Below are positions 24,575-39,100 of a DNA stretch of 64,000 nt, piece by piece. The translations under genes were made by a program, and so were the position numbers. Below the pieces are notes generated by a model that worked only from the letters and a program-made list of their open reading frames with translations, made no database searches and was not told the origin of the DNA. The first letter of the stretch is position 1; each line of letters opens with the position of its first letter. Source of the stretch: Auanema rhodensis (taxonomy: Eukaryota > Nematoda > Chromadorea > Rhabditida > Rhabditidae); NCBI GenBank assembly GCA_964057225.1, contig OZ059894.1, positions 21,110,476 through 21,174,475 of the forward strand, in the 5' to 3' direction.

Positions 24575-27500
24575 GATCGTTTGAAAAATGATGCATTAGT
24601 GTATGTTGAGTTTCCATGTACACTCAACATTGCTTCCAAAAACATTTTGATAAAAATTTTTTCGAAAAATTTCAGAATAATTCAGCAAAAAGTAGATGTT
24701 TTTAGATTCCTTTTTCCGAGGCAAAGACGATGGACAATGTTATTCAACGAAAAAATTAATTCTTCAGGGTGAAAATCGAGGATATAAGTGTGAACTTATA
24801 TCAGTTGATATCTCGGTGCATTTTTAAGCTAGCGCAAATCTGATAACACAGATCGACGCAGCTTAAAAATCCGCATCGAATGCACTATACTACATTGAGA
24901 AACGTTTGATACAAAAATTAGTTATGATCGTTTGAAAAATGATGCATTAGTGTATGTTGAGTTTCCATGTACACTCAACATTGCTTCCAAAAACATTTTG
25001 ACAAAAATTTTTTCGAAAAATTTCAGAATAATTTAGCAAAAAGTAGATGTTTTTAGATTTCTTTTTTCAAGGCAAAGATGATGGACAATGTTATTCAACG
25101 AAAAAATTAATTCTTCAGGGTGAAAATCGAGGATATAAGTGTAAACTTATATCAGTTGATATCTCGGTGCATTTTTAAGCTAGCGCAAATCTGATAACAC
25201 AGATCGACGCAGCTTAAAAATCCGCATCGAATGCACTATACTACATTGAGAAACGCTTAATACAAAAATTAGTTATGATCGTTTGAAAAATGATGCATTA
25301 GTGTATGTTGAGTTTCCATGTACACTCAACATTGCTTCCAAAAACATTTTGATAAAAATTTTTTCGAAAAATTTCAGAATAATTCAGCAAAAAGTAGATG
25401 TTTTTAGATTCCTTTTTCCAAGGCAAAGACGATGGACAATGTTATTCAACGAAAAAATTAATTCTTCAGGGTGAAAATCGAGGATATAAGTGTGAACTTA
25501 TATCAGTTGATATCTCGGTGCATTTTTAAGCTAGCGCAAATCTGATAACACAGATCGACGCAGCTTTAAAATCCGCATCGAATGCACTATACTACATTGA
25601 GAAACGTTTGATACAAAAATTAGTTATGATCGTTTGAAAAATGATGCATTAGTGTATGTTGAGTTTCCATGTACACTCAACATTGCTTCCAAAAACATTT
25701 TGACAAAAATTTTTTCGAAAAATTTCAAAATAATTTAGCAAAAAGTAGATGTTTTTAGATTTCTTTTTTCAAGGCAAAGACGATGGACAATGTTATTCAA
25801 CGAAAAAATTAATTCTTCAGGGTGAAAATCGAGGATATAAGTGTGAACATATATCAGTTGATATCTCGGTGCATTTTTAAGCTAGCGCAAATCGGATAAC
25901 ACAGATCGACGCAGCTTAAAAATCCGCATCGAATGCACTATACTACATCAAGAAACTTTTAATACACAAATTAGTTATGATCGTTTGAAAAATGATGCAT
26001 TAGTGTATGTTGAGTTTCCATGTACACTCAACATTGCTTCCAAAAACATTTTGACAAAAATTTTTTCGAAAAATTTCAAAATAATTTAGCAAAAAGTAGA
26101 TGTTTTTAGATTCCTTTTTTTAAGGCAAAGACGATGGACAATGTTATTCAACGAAAAAATTAATTCTTCAGGGTGAAAATCGAGGATATAAGTGTGAACT
26201 TATATCAGTTGATATCTCGGTGCATTTTTAAGCTAGCGCAAATCTGATAACACAGATCGACGCAGCTTAAAAATCCGCATCGAATGCACTATACTACATC
26301 AAGAAACTTTTAATACACAAATTAGTTATGATCGTTTGAAAAATGATGCATTAGTGTATGTTGAGTTTCCATGTACACTCAACATTGCTTCCAAAAACAT
26401 TTTGACAAAAATTTTTTCGAAAAATTTCAGAATAATTTAGCAAAAAGTAGATGTTTTTAGATTTCTTTTTTCAAGGCAAAGACGATGGACAATGTTATTC
26501 AACGAAAAAATTAATTCTTCAGGGTGAAAATCGAGGATATAAGTGTGAACTTATATCAGTTGATATCTCGGTGCATTTTTAAGCTAGCGCAAATCTGATA
26601 ACACAGATCGACGCAGCTTAAAAATCCGCATCGAATGCACTATACTACATTGAGAAACGCTTAATACAAAAATTAGTTATGATCGTTTGAAAAATGATGC
26701 ATTAGTGTATGTTGAGTTTCCATGTACACTCAACATTGCTTCCAAAAACATTTTGATAAAAATTTTTTCGAAAAATTTCAGAATAATTCAGCAAAAAGTA
26801 GATGTTTTTAGATTCCTTTTTCCGAGGCAAAGACGATGGACAATGTTATTCAACGAAAAAATTAATTCTTCAGGGTGAAAATCGAGGATATAAGTGTGAA
26901 CTTATATCAGTTGATATCTCGGTGCATTTTTAAGCTAGCGCAAATCTGATAACACAGATCGACGCAGCTTAAAAATCCGCATCGAATGCACTATACTACA
27001 TTGAGAAACGTTTGATACAAAAATTAGTTATGATCGTTTGAAAAATGATGCATTAGTGTATGTTGAGTTTCCATGTACACTCAACATTGCTTCCAAAAAC
27101 ATTTTGACAAAAATTTTTTCGAAAAATTTCAAAATAATTTAGCAAAAAGTAGATGTTTTTAGATTTCTTTTTTCAAGGCAAAGATGATGGACAATGTTAT
27201 TCAACGAAAAAATTAATTCTTCAGGGTGAAAATCGAGGATATAAGTGTAAACTTATATCAGTTGATATCTCGGTGCATTTTTAAGCTAGCGCAAATCTGA
27301 TAACACAGATCGACGCAGCTTAAAAATCCGCATCGAATGCACTATACTACATTGAGAAACGCTTAATACAAAAATTAGTTATGATCGTTTGAAAAATGAT
27401 GCATTAGTGTATGTTGAGTTTCCATGTACACTCAACATTGCTTCCAAAAACATTTTGATAAAAATTTTTTCGAAAAATTTCAGAATAATTCAGCAAAAAG

Positions 27501-28786
27501 TAGATGTTTTTAGATTCCTTTTTCCAAGGCAAAGACGATGGACAATGTTATTCAACGAAAAAATTAATTCTTCAGGGTGAAAATCGAGGATATAAGTGTG
27601 AACTTATATCAGTTGATATCTCGGTGCATTTTTAAGCTAGCGCAAATCTGATAACACAGATCGACGCAGCTTAAAAATCCGCATCGAATGCACTATACTA
27701 CATTGAGAAACGTTTGATACAAAAATTAGTTATGATCGTTTGAAAAATGATGCATTAGTGTATGTTGAGTTTCCATGTACACTCAACATTGCTTCCAAAA
27801 ACATTTTGACAAAAATTTTTTCGAAAAATTTCAAAATAATTTAGCAAAAAGTAGATGTTTTTAGATTTCTTTTTTCAAGGCAAAGACGATGGACAATGTT
27901 ATTCAACGAAAAAATTAATTCTTCAGGGTGAAAATCGAGGATATAAGTGTGAACATATATCAGTTGATATCTCGGTGCATTTTTAAGCTAGCGCAAATCG
28001 GATAACACAGATCGACGCAGCTTAAAAATCCGCATCGAATGCACTATACTACATCAAGAAACTTTTAATACACAAATTAGTTATGATCGTTTGAAAAATG
28101 ATGCATTAGTGTATGTTGAGTTTCCATGTACACTCAACATTGCTTCCAAAAACATTTTGACAAAAATTTTTTCGAAAAATTTCAAAATAATTTAGCAAAA
28201 AGTAGATGTTTTTAGATTCCTTTTTTTAAGGCAAAGACGATGGACAATGTTATTCAACGAAAAAATTAATTCTTCAGGGTGAAAATCGAGGATATAAGTG
28301 TGAACTTATATCAGTTGATATCTCGGTGCATTTTTAAGCTAGCGCAAATCTGATAACACAGATCGACGCAGCTTAAAAATCCGCATCGAATGCACTATAC
28401 TACATCAAGAAACTTTTAATACACAAATTAGTTATGATCGTTTGAAAAATGATGCATTAGTGTATGTTGAGTTTCCATGTACACTCAACATTGCTTCCAA
28501 AAACATTTTGACAAAAATTTTTTCGAAAAATTTCAGAATAATTTAGCAAAAAGTAGATGTTTTTAGATTTCTTTTTTCAAGGCAAAGACGATGGACAATG
28601 TTATTCAACGAAAAAATTAATTCTTCAGGGTGAAAATCGAGGATATAAGTGTAAACTTATATCAGTTGATATCTCGGTGCATTTTTAAGCTAGCGCAAAT
28701 CTGATAACACAGATCGACGCAGCTTAAAAATCCGCATCGAATGCACTATACTACATTGAGAAACGCTTAATACAAAAATTAGTTAT
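24575..28786. repeat. 2106-bp six-monomer higher-order repeat, two copies
   Basis: Copy 1 is 24575-26680 and copy 2 is 26681-28786, each six 351-bp units. The order of unit types is the same: CCGAGG/CAGCAA unit; AAGATGATGG with GTGTAAAC unit; CCAAGG/CAGCAA unit; AACATATATC with ATCGGATA and ATCAAGAAACTTTT unit; CCTTTTTTTAAGG with ATCAAGAAACTTTT unit; CAGAATAATTTAG with TTTCTTTT unit. I noticed only a few differences, such as CAGAATAATTTAG at 25024 against CAAAATAATTTAG in copy 2, GCTTTAAAA near 25564 in copy 1 only, and GTGTGAAC against GTGTAAAC in the sixth unit. This is a recent duplication. Confidence 0.9.
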
Positions 28787-29839
28787 GATCGTTTGAAAAA
28801 TGATGCATTAGTGTATGTTGAGTTTCCATGTACACTCAACATTGCTTCCAAAAACATTTTGACAAAAATTTTTTCGAAAAATTTCAAAATAATTTAGCAA
28901 AAAGTAGATGTTTTTAGATTCCATTTTTCAAGGCAAAGACGATGGACAATGTTATTCAACGAAAAAATTAATTCTTCAGGGTGAAAATCGAGGATATAAG
29001 TGTGAACTTATATCAGTTGATATCTCGGTGCATTTTTAAGCTAGCGCAAATCTGATAACACAGATCGACGCAGCTTAAAAATCCGCATCGAATGCACTTT
29101 ACTACATCGAGAAACGCTTGATACAAAAATTAGTTATGATCGTTTGAAAAATGATGCATTAGTGTATGTTGAGTTTCCATGTACACTCAACATTGCTTCC
29201 AAAAACATTTTGACAAAAATTTTTTCGAAAAATTTCAAAATAATTTAGCAAAAAGTAGATGTTTTTAGACTCCATTTTTCAAGGCAAAGACGATAGACAA
29301 TGTTATTCAACGAAAAAATTAATTCTTCAGGGTGAAAATCGAGGATATAAGTGTGAACTTATATCAGTTGATATCTCGGTGCATTTTTAAGCTAGCGCAA
29401 ATCTGATAACACAGATCGACGCAGCTTAAAAATCTGCATCGAATGCACTATACTACATTGAGAAACGCTTAATACACAAATTAGTTATGATCGTTTGAAA
29501 AATGATGCATTAGTGTATGTTGAGTTTCCATGTACACTCAACATTGCTTCCAAAAACATTTTGACAAAAATTTTTTCGAAAAATTTCAAAATAATTTAGC
29601 AAAAAGTAGATGTTTTTAGATTTCTTTTTTCAAGGCAAAGACGATGGACAATGCTATTCAACGAAAAAATTAATTCTTCAGGGTGAAAATCGAGGATATA
29701 AGTGTGAACTTATATCAGTTGATATCTCGGTGCATTTTTAAGCTAGCGCAAATCTGATAACACAGATCGACGCAGCTTAAAAATCCGCATCGAATGCACT
29801 ATACTACATTGAGAAACGCTTGATACAAAAATTAGTTAT

Positions 29840-30187
29840 GATCGTTTGAAAAATGATGCATTAGTGTATGTTGAGTTTCCATGTACACTCAACATTGCTT
29901 CCAAAAACATTTTGACAAAAATTTTTTCGAAAAATTTCAAAATAATTTAGCAAAAAGTAGATGTTTTTAGATTCCTTTTTTAAAGCAAAGACGATGGACA
30001 GGTTTTCAACGAAAAAATTAATTCTTCAGGGTGAAAATCGAGGATATAAGTGTGAACTTATATCAGTTGATGTCTCGGTGCATTTTTAAGTTAGCGCAAA
30101 TCTGATAACACAGATCGACGCAGCTTAAAAATTCGCATCGAATGCACTATACTACATTGCGAAACGCTTAATACAAAAATTAGTTAT
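29840..30187. repeat. Shortened monomer (348 bp)
   Basis: This is the shortest unit in the window. It has lost one base in the hypervariable tract (TTTTTTAAAGCAAAG) and two at the normal GACAATGTTATTC site (GACAGGTTTTC). It also carries GATGTCTC, AAGTTAGCGC (losing GCTAGC), ATTCGC and the private ATTGCGAAACG. The accumulation of private changes suggests an older unit that has escaped homogenisation near the start of territory III. Confidence 0.9.
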
Positions 30188-33100
30188 GATCGTTTGAAAA
30201 ATGATGCATTAGTGTATGTTGAGTTTCCATGTACACTCAACATTGCTTCCAAAAACATTTTGACAAAAATTTTTTCGAAAAATTTCAAAATAATTTAGCA
30301 AAAAGTAGATGTTTTTAGATTCCATTTTTCAAGGCAAAGACGATAGACAATGTTATTCAACGAAAAAATTAATTCTTCAGGGTGAAAATCGAGGATATAA
30401 GTGTGAACTTATATCAGTTGATATCTCGGTGCATTTTTAAGCTAGCGCAAATCTGATAACACAGATCGACGCAGCTTAAAAATCCGCATCGAATGCACTA
30501 TACTACATTGAGAAACGCTTGATACAAAAATTAGTTATGATCGTTTGAAAAATGATGCATTAGTGTATGTTGAGTTTCCATGTACACTCAACATTGCTTC
30601 CAAAAACATTTTGACAAAAATTTTTTCGAAAAATTTCAAAATAATTTAGCAAAAAGTAGATGTTTTTAGATTCCTTTTTTTAAATCAAAGACGATGGACA
30701 ATGTTATTCAACGAAAAAATTAATTCTTCAGGGTGAAAATCGAGGATATAAGTGTGAACTTATATCAGTTGATGTCTCGGTGCATTTTTAAGCTAGCGCA
30801 AATCTGATAACACAGATCGACGCAGCTTAAAAATCCGCATCGAATGCACTATACTACATTGAGAAACGCTTAATACAAAAATTAGTTATGATCGTTTGAA
30901 AAATGATGCATTAGTGTATGTTGAGTTTCCATGTACACTCAACATTGCTTCCAAAAACATTTTGACAAAAATTTTTTCGAAAAATTTCAAAATAATTTAG
31001 CAAAAAGTAGATGTTTTTAGATTCCTTTTTTTAAATCAAAGACGATGGACAATGTTATTCAACGAAAAAATTAATTCTTCAGGGTGAAAATCGAGGATAT
31101 AAGTGTGAACTTATATCAGTTGATGTCTCGGTGCATTTTTAAGTTAGCGCAAATCTGATAACACAGATCGACGCAGCTTAAAAATCCGCATCGAATGCAC
31201 TATACTACATTGAGAAACGCTTAATACAAAAATTAGTTATGATCGTTTGAAAAATGATGCATTAGTGTATGTTGAGTTTCCATGTACACTCAACATTGCT
31301 TCCAAAAACATTTTGACAAAAATTTTTTCGAAAAATTTCAAGATAATTTAGCAAAAAGTAGATGTTTTTAGATTCCATTTTTCAAGGCAAAGACGATGGA
31401 CAATGTTATTCAACGAAAAAATTAATTCTTCAGGGTGAAAATCGAGGATATAAGTGTGAACTTATATCAGTTGATATCTCGGTGCATTTTTAAGCTAGCG
31501 CAAATCTGATAACACAGATCGACGCAGCTTAAAAATCCGCATCGAATGCACTATACTACATCGAGAAACGCTTGATACAAAAATTAGTTATGATCGTTTG
31601 AAAAATGATGCATTAGTGTATGTTGAGTTTCCATGTACACTCAACATTGCTTCCAAAAACATTTTGACAAAAGTTTTTCGAAAAATTTCAAGATAATTTA
31701 GCAAAAAGTAGATGTTTTTAGATTCCATTTTTCAAGGCAAAGACGATGGACAATGTTATTCAACGAAAAAATTAATTCTTCAGGGTGAAAATCGAGGATA
31801 TAAGTGTGAACTTATATCAGTTGATATCTCGGTGCATTTTTAAGCTAGCGCAAATCTGATAACACAGATCGACGCAGCTTAAAAATCCGCATCGAATGCA
31901 CTATACTACATCGAGAAACGCTTGATACAAAAATTAGTTATGATCGTTTGAAAAATGATGCGTTAGTGTATGTTGAGTTTCCATGTACACTCAACATTGC
32001 TTCCAAAAACATTTTGACAAAAATTTTTTCGAAAAATTTCAAAATAATTTAGCAAAAAGTAGATGTTTTTAGATTTCATTTTTCAAGGGAAAGACGATAG
32101 ACAATGTTATTCAACGAAAAAATTAATTCTTCAGGGTGAAAATCGAGGATATAAGTGTGAACTTATATCAGTTGATATCTCGGTGCATTTTTAAGCTAGC
32201 GCAAATCTGATAACACAGATCGACGCAGCTTAAAAATCCGCATCGAATGCACTATACTACATTGAGAAACGCTTGATACAAAAATTAGTTATGATTGTTT
32301 GAAAAATGATGCATTAGTGTATGTTGAGTTTCCATGTACACTCAACATTGCTTCCAAAAACATTTTGACAAAAATTTTTTCGAAAAATTTCAAAATAATT
32401 TAGCAAAAAGTAGATGTTTTTAGATTCCATTTTTCAAGGCAAAGACGATAGACAATGTTATTCAACGAAAAAATTAATTCTTCAGGGTGAAAATCGAGGA
32501 TATAAGTGTGAACTTATATCAGTTGATATCTCGGTGCATTTTTAAGCTAGCGCAAATCTGATAACACAGATCGACGCAGCTTAAAAATCCGCATCGAATG
32601 CACTATACTACATCAAGAAACGCTTGATACAAAAATTAGTTATGATCGTTTGAAAAATGATGCATTAGTGTATGTTGAGTTTCCATGTACACTCAACATT
32701 GCTTCCAAAAACATTTTGACAAAAATTTTTTCGAAAAATTTCAAAATAATTTAGCAAAAAGTAGATGTTTTTAGATTTCATTTTTCAAGGGAAAGACGAT
32801 AGACAATGTTATTCAACGAAAAAATTAATTCTTCAGGGTGAAAATCGAGGATATAAGTGTGAACTTATATCAGTTGATATCTCGGTGCATTTTTAAGCTA
32901 GCGCAAATCTGATAACACAGATCGACGCAGCTTAAAAATCCGCATCGAATGCACTATACTACATTGAGAAACGCTTGATACAAAAATTAGTTATGATTGT
33001 TTGAAAAATGATGCATTAGTGTATGTTGAGTTTCCATGTACACTCAACATTGCTTCCAAAAACATTTTGACAAAAATTTTTTCGAAAAATTTCAAAATAA

Positions 33101-36100
33101 TTTAGCAAAAAGTAGATGTTTTTAGATTCCATTTTTCAAGGCAAAGACGATAGACAATGTTATTCAACGAAAAAATTAATTCTTCAGGGTGAAAATCGAG
33201 GATATAAGTGTGAACTTATATCAGTTGATATCTCGGTGCATTTTTAAGCTAGCGCAAATCTGATAACACAGATCGACGCAGCTTAAAAATCCGCATCGAA
33301 TGCACTATACTACATCAAGAAACGCTTGATACAAAAATTAGTTATGATCGTTTGAAAAATGATGCATTAGTGTATGTTGAGTTTCCATGTACACTCAACA
33401 TTGCTTCCAAAAACATTTTGACAAAAATTTTTTCGAAAAATTTCAAAATAATTTAGCAAAAAGTAGATGTTTTTTAGATTCCATTTTTCAAGGCAAAGAC
33501 GATAGACAATGTTATTCAACGAAAAAATTAATTCTTCAGGGTGAAAATCGAGGATATAAGTGTGAACTTGTATCAGTTGATATCTCGGTGCATTTTTAAG
33601 CTAGCGCAAATCTGATAACACAGATCGACGCAGCTTAAAAATCCGCATCGAATGCACTATACTACATTGAGAAACGCTTAATACACAAATTAGTTATGAT
33701 CGTTTGAAAAATGATGCATTAGTGTATGTTGAGTTTCCATGTACACTCAATATTGCTTCCAAAAACATTTTGACAAAAATTTTTTCGAAAAATTTCAAAA
33801 TAATTTAGCAAAAAGTAGATGTTTTTAGATTTCTTTTTTCAAGGCAAAGACGATGGACAATGCTATTCAACGAAAAAATTAATTCTTCAGGGTGAAAATC
33901 GAGGATATAAGTGTGAACTTATATCAGTTGATATCTCGGTGCATTTTTAAGCTAGCGCAAATCTGATAACACAGATCGACGCAGCTTAAAAATCCGCATC
34001 GAATGCACTATACTACATTGAGAAACGCTTAATACACAAATTAGTTATGATCGTTTGAAAAATGATGCATTAGTGTATGTTGAGTTTCCATGTACACTCA
34101 ATATTGCTTCCAAAAACATTTTGACAAAAATTTTTTCGAAAAATTTCAAAATAATTTAGCAAAAAGTAGATGTTTTTAGATTCCTTTTTTTAAATCAAAG
34201 ACGATGGACAATGTTATTCAACGAAAAAATTAATTCTTCAGGGTGAAAATCGAGGATATAAGTGTGAACTTATATCAGTTGATGTCTCGGTGCATTTTTA
34301 AGCTAGCGCAAATCTGATAACACAGATCGACGCAGCTTAAAAATCCGCATCGAATGCACTATACTACATTGAGAAACGCTTAATACAAAAATTAGTTATG
34401 ATCGTTTGAAAAATGATGCATTAGTGTATGTTGAGTTTCCATGTACACTCAACATTGCTTCCAAAAACATTTTGACAAAAATTTTTTCGAAAAATTTCAA
34501 GATAATTTAGCAAAAAGTAGATGTTTTTAGATTCCATTTTTCAAGGCAAAGACGATGGACAATGTTATTCAACGAAAAAATTAATTCTTCAGGGTGAAAA
34601 TCGAGGATATAAGTGTGAACTTATATCAGTTGATATCTCGGTGCATTTTTAAGCTAGCGCAAATCTGATAACACAGATCGACGCAGCTTAAAAATCCGCA
34701 TCGAATGCACTATACTACATCGAGAAACGCTTGATACAAAAATTAGTTATGATCGTTTGAAAAATGATGCATTAGTGTATGTTGAGTTTCCATGTACACT
34801 CAACATTGCTTCCAAAAACATTTTGACAAAAATTTTTTCGAAAAATTTCAAAATAATTTAGCAAAAAGTAGATGTTTTTAGATTCCATTTTTCAAGGGAA
34901 AGACGATAGACAATGTTATTCAACGAAAAAATTAATTCTTCAGGGTGAAAATCGAGGATATAAGTGTGAACTTATATCAGTTGATATCTCGGTGCATTTT
35001 TAAGCTAGCGCAAATCTGATAACACAGATCGACGCAGCTTAAAAATCCGCATCGAATGCACTATACTACATCAAGAAACGCTTGATACAAAAATTAGTTA
35101 TGATCGTTTGAAAAATGATGCATTAGTGTATGTTGAGTTTCCATGTACACTCAACATTGCTTCCAAAAACATTTTGACAAAAATTTTTTCGAAAAATTTC
35201 AAAATAATTTAGCAAAAAGTAGATGTTTTTTAGATTCCATTTTTCAAGGCAAAGACGATAGACAATGTTATTCAACGAAAAAATTAATTCTTCAGGGTGA
35301 AAATCGAGGATATAAGTGTGAACTTGTATCAGTTGATATCTCGGTGCATTTTTAAGCTAGCGCAAATCTGATAACACAGATCGACGCAGCTTAAAAATCC
35401 GCATCGAATGCACTATACTACATTGAGAAACGCTTAATACACAAATTAGTTATGATCGTTTGAAAAATGATGCATTAGTGTATGTTGAGTTTCCATGTAC
35501 ACTCAATATTGCTTCCAAAAACATTTTGACAAAAATTTTTTCGAAAAATTTCAAAATAATTTAGCAAAAAGTAGATGTTTTTAGATTTCTTTTTTCAAGG
35601 CAAAGACGATGGACAATGCTATTCAACGAAAAAATTAATTCTTCAGGGTGAAAATCGAGGATATAAGTGTGAACTTATATCAGTTGATATCTCGGTGCAT
35701 TTTTAAGCTAGCGCAAATCTGATAACACAGATCGACGCAGCTTAAAAATCCGCATCGAATGCACTATACTACATTGAGAAACGCTTAATACACAAATTAG
35801 TTATGATCGTTTGAAAAATGATGCATTAGTGTATGTTGAGTTTCCATGTACACTCAATATTGCTTCCAAAAACATTTTGACAAAAATTTTTTCGAAAAAT
35901 TTCAAAATAATTTAGCAAAAAGTAGATGTTTTTAGATTCCTTTTTTTAAATCAAAGACGATGGACAATGTTATTCAACGAAAAAATTAATTCTTCAGGGT
36001 GAAAATCGAGGATATAAGTGTGAACTTATATCAGTTGATGTCTCGGTGCATTTTTAAGCTAGCGCAAATCTGATAACACAGATCGACGCAGCTTAAAAAT

Positions 36101-39100
36101 CCGCATCGAATGCACTATACTACATTGAGAAACGCTTAATACACAAATTAGTTATGATCGTTTGAAAAATGATGCATTAGTGTATGTTGAGTTTCCATGT
36201 ACACTCAATATTGCTTCCAAAAACATTTTGACAAAAATTTTTTCGAAAAATTTCAAAATAATTTAGCAAAAAGTAGATGTTTTTAGATTCCTTTTTTTAA
36301 ATCAAAGACGATGGACAATGTTATTCAACGAAAAAATTAATTCTTCAGGGTGAAAATCGAGGATATAAGTGTGAACTTATATCAGTTGATGTCTCGGTGC
36401 ATTTTTAAGCTAGCGCAAATCTGATAACACAGATCGACGCAGCTTAAAAATCCGCATCGAATGCACTATACTACATTGAGAAACGCTTAATACAAAAATT
36501 AGTTATGATCGTTTGAAAAATGATGCATTAGTGTATGTTGAGTTTCCATGTACACTCAACATTGCTTCCAAAAACATTTTGACAAAAATTTTTTCGAAAA
36601 ATTTCAAGATAATTCAGCAAAAAGTAGATGTTTTTAGATTCCATTTTTCAAGGCAAAGACGATGGACAATGTTATTCAACGAAAAAATTAATTCTTCAGG
36701 GTGAAAATCGAGGATATAAGTGTGAACTTATATCAGTTGATATCTCGGTGCATTTTTAAGCTAGCGCAAATCTGATAACACAGATCGACGCAGCTTAAAA
36801 ATCCGCATCGAATGCACTATACTACATCGAGAAACGCTTGATACAAAAATTAGTTATGATCGTTTGAAAAATGATGCATTAGTGTATGTTGAGTTTCCAT
36901 GTACACTCAACATTGCTTCCAAAAACATTTTGACAAAAATTTTTTCGAAAAATTTCAAAATAATTTAGCAAAAAGTAGATGTTTTTAGATTCCTTTTTTT
37001 AAATCAAAGACGATGGACAATGTTATTCAACGAAAAAATTAATTCTTCAGGGTGAAAATCGAGGATATAAGTGTGAACTTATATCAGTTGATGTCTCGGT
37101 GCATTTTTAAGCTAGCGCAAATCTGATAACACAGATCGACGCAGCTTAAAAATCCGCATCGAATGCACTATACTACATTGAGAAACGCTTAATACAAAAA
37201 TTAGTTATGATCGTTTGAAAAATGATGCATTAGTGTATGTTGAGTTTCCATGTACACTCAACATTGCTTCCAAAAACATTTTGACAAAAATTTTTTCGAA
37301 AAATTTCAAGATAATTTAGCAAAAAGTAGATGTTTTTAGATTCCATTTTTCAAGGCAAAGACGATGGACAATGTTATTCAACGAAAAAATTAATTCTTCA
37401 GGGTGAAAATCGAGGATATAAGTGTGAACTTATATCAGTTGATATCTCGGTGCATTTTTAAGCTAGCGCAAATCTGATAACACAGATCGACGCAGCTTAA
37501 AAATCCGCATCGAATGCACTATACTACATCGAGAAACGCTTGATACAAAAATTAGTTATGATCGTTTGAAAAATGATGCATTAGTGTATGTTGAGTTTCC
37601 ATGTACACTCAACATTGCTTCCAAAAACATTTTGACAAAAGTTTTTCGAAAAATTTCAAGATAATTTAGCAAAAAGTAGATGTTTTTAGATTCCATTTTT
37701 CAAGGCAAAGACGATGGACAATGTTATTCAACGAAAAAATTAATTCTTCAGGGTGAAAATCGAGGATATAAGTGTGAACTTATATCAGTTGATATCTCGG
37801 TGCATTTTTAAGCTAGCGCAAATCTGATAACACAGATCGACGCAGCTTAAAAATCCGCATCGAATGCACTATACTACATCGAGAAACGCTTGATACAAAA
37901 ATTAGTTATGATCGTTTGAAAAATGATGCATTAGTGTATGTTGAGTTTCCATGTACACTCAACATTGCTTCCAAAAACATTTTGACAAAAATTTTTTCGA
38001 AAAATTTCAAAATAATTTAGCAAAAAGTAGATGTTTTTAGATTCCATTTTTCAAGGGAAAGACGATAGACAATGTTATTCAACGAAAAAATTAATTCTTC
38101 AGGGTGAAAATCGAGGATATAAGTGTGAACTTATATCAGTTGATATCTCGGTGCATTTTTAAGCTAGCGCAAATCTGATAACACAGATCGACGCAGCTTA
38201 AAAATCCGCATCGAATGCACTATACTACATCAAGAAACGCTTGATACAAAAATTAGTTATGATCGTTTGAAAAATGATGCATTAGTGTATGTTGAGTTTC
38301 CATGTACACTCAACATTGCTTCCAAAAACATTTTGACAAAAATTTTTTCGAAAAATTTCAAAATAATTTAGCAAAAAGTAGATGTTTTTAGATTCCATTT
38401 TTCAAGGGAAAGACGATAGACAATGTTATTCAACGAAAAAATTAATTCTTCAGGGTGAAAATCGAGGATATAAGTGTGAACTTATATCAGTTGATATCTC
38501 GGTGCATTTTTAAGCTAGCGCAAATCTGATAACACAGATCGACGCAGCTTAAAAATCCGCATCGAATGCACTATACTACATCAAGAAACGCTTGATACAA
38601 AAATTAGTTATGATCGTTTGAAAAATGATGCATTAGTGTATGTTGAGTTTCCATGTACACTCAACATTGCTTCCAAAAACATTTTGACAAAAATTTTTTC
38701 GAAAAATTTCAAAATAATTTAGCAAAAAGTAGATGTTTTTTAGATTCCATTTTTCAAGGCAAAGACGATAGACTATGTTATTCAACGAAAAAATTAATTC
38801 TTCAGGGTGAAAATCGAGGATATAAGTGTGAACTTGTATCAGTTGATATCTCGGTGCATTTTTAAGCTAGCGCAAATCTGATAACACAGATCGACGCAGC
38901 TTAAAAATCCGCATCGAATGCACTATACTACATTGAGAAACGCTTAATACACAAATTAGTTATGATCGTTTGAAAAATGATGCATTAGTGTATGTTGAGT
39001 TTCCATGTACACTCAATATTGCTTCCAAAAACATTTTGACAAAAATTTTTTCGAAAAATTTCAAAATAATTTAGCAAAAAGTAGATGTTTTTAGATTCCT

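Larger units (their letters stand above)
17555..28786. repeat. Territory II: units 51-82
   Basis: Thirty-two units carry a variant set distinct from territory I: GATTTCTTTTTTC in place of GATTCC, CAGAATAATTCAG, TTTTGATAAAA, CCTTTTTCCAAGG, AAACGTTTGATAC, AATACACAAA, GTGTAAAC, AACATATATC with ATCGGATA, and ATCAAGAAACTTTT. All units keep the AGATCG and ATCCGC states. Dimeric alternation of a CAGCAA-type unit with a TTTCTTTT-type unit appears at 20363-21766 as two 702-bp dimers. The territory ends with a clear six-unit repeat. The change at 28787 to CCATTTTTCAAGG units marks the right boundary. Confidence 0.85.

Noticed and set aside
33387-33599. 70-codon open frame, repeated at 35143, 38653, 40759, 44614, 46720, 48125 and 53740
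   Set aside because: It needs the single T insertion of the GTTTTTTAG unit class, which shifts past the usual TAG. The copies are near-identical because the units were amplified, not because a protein is selected. The residue composition follows the A/T-rich repeat.
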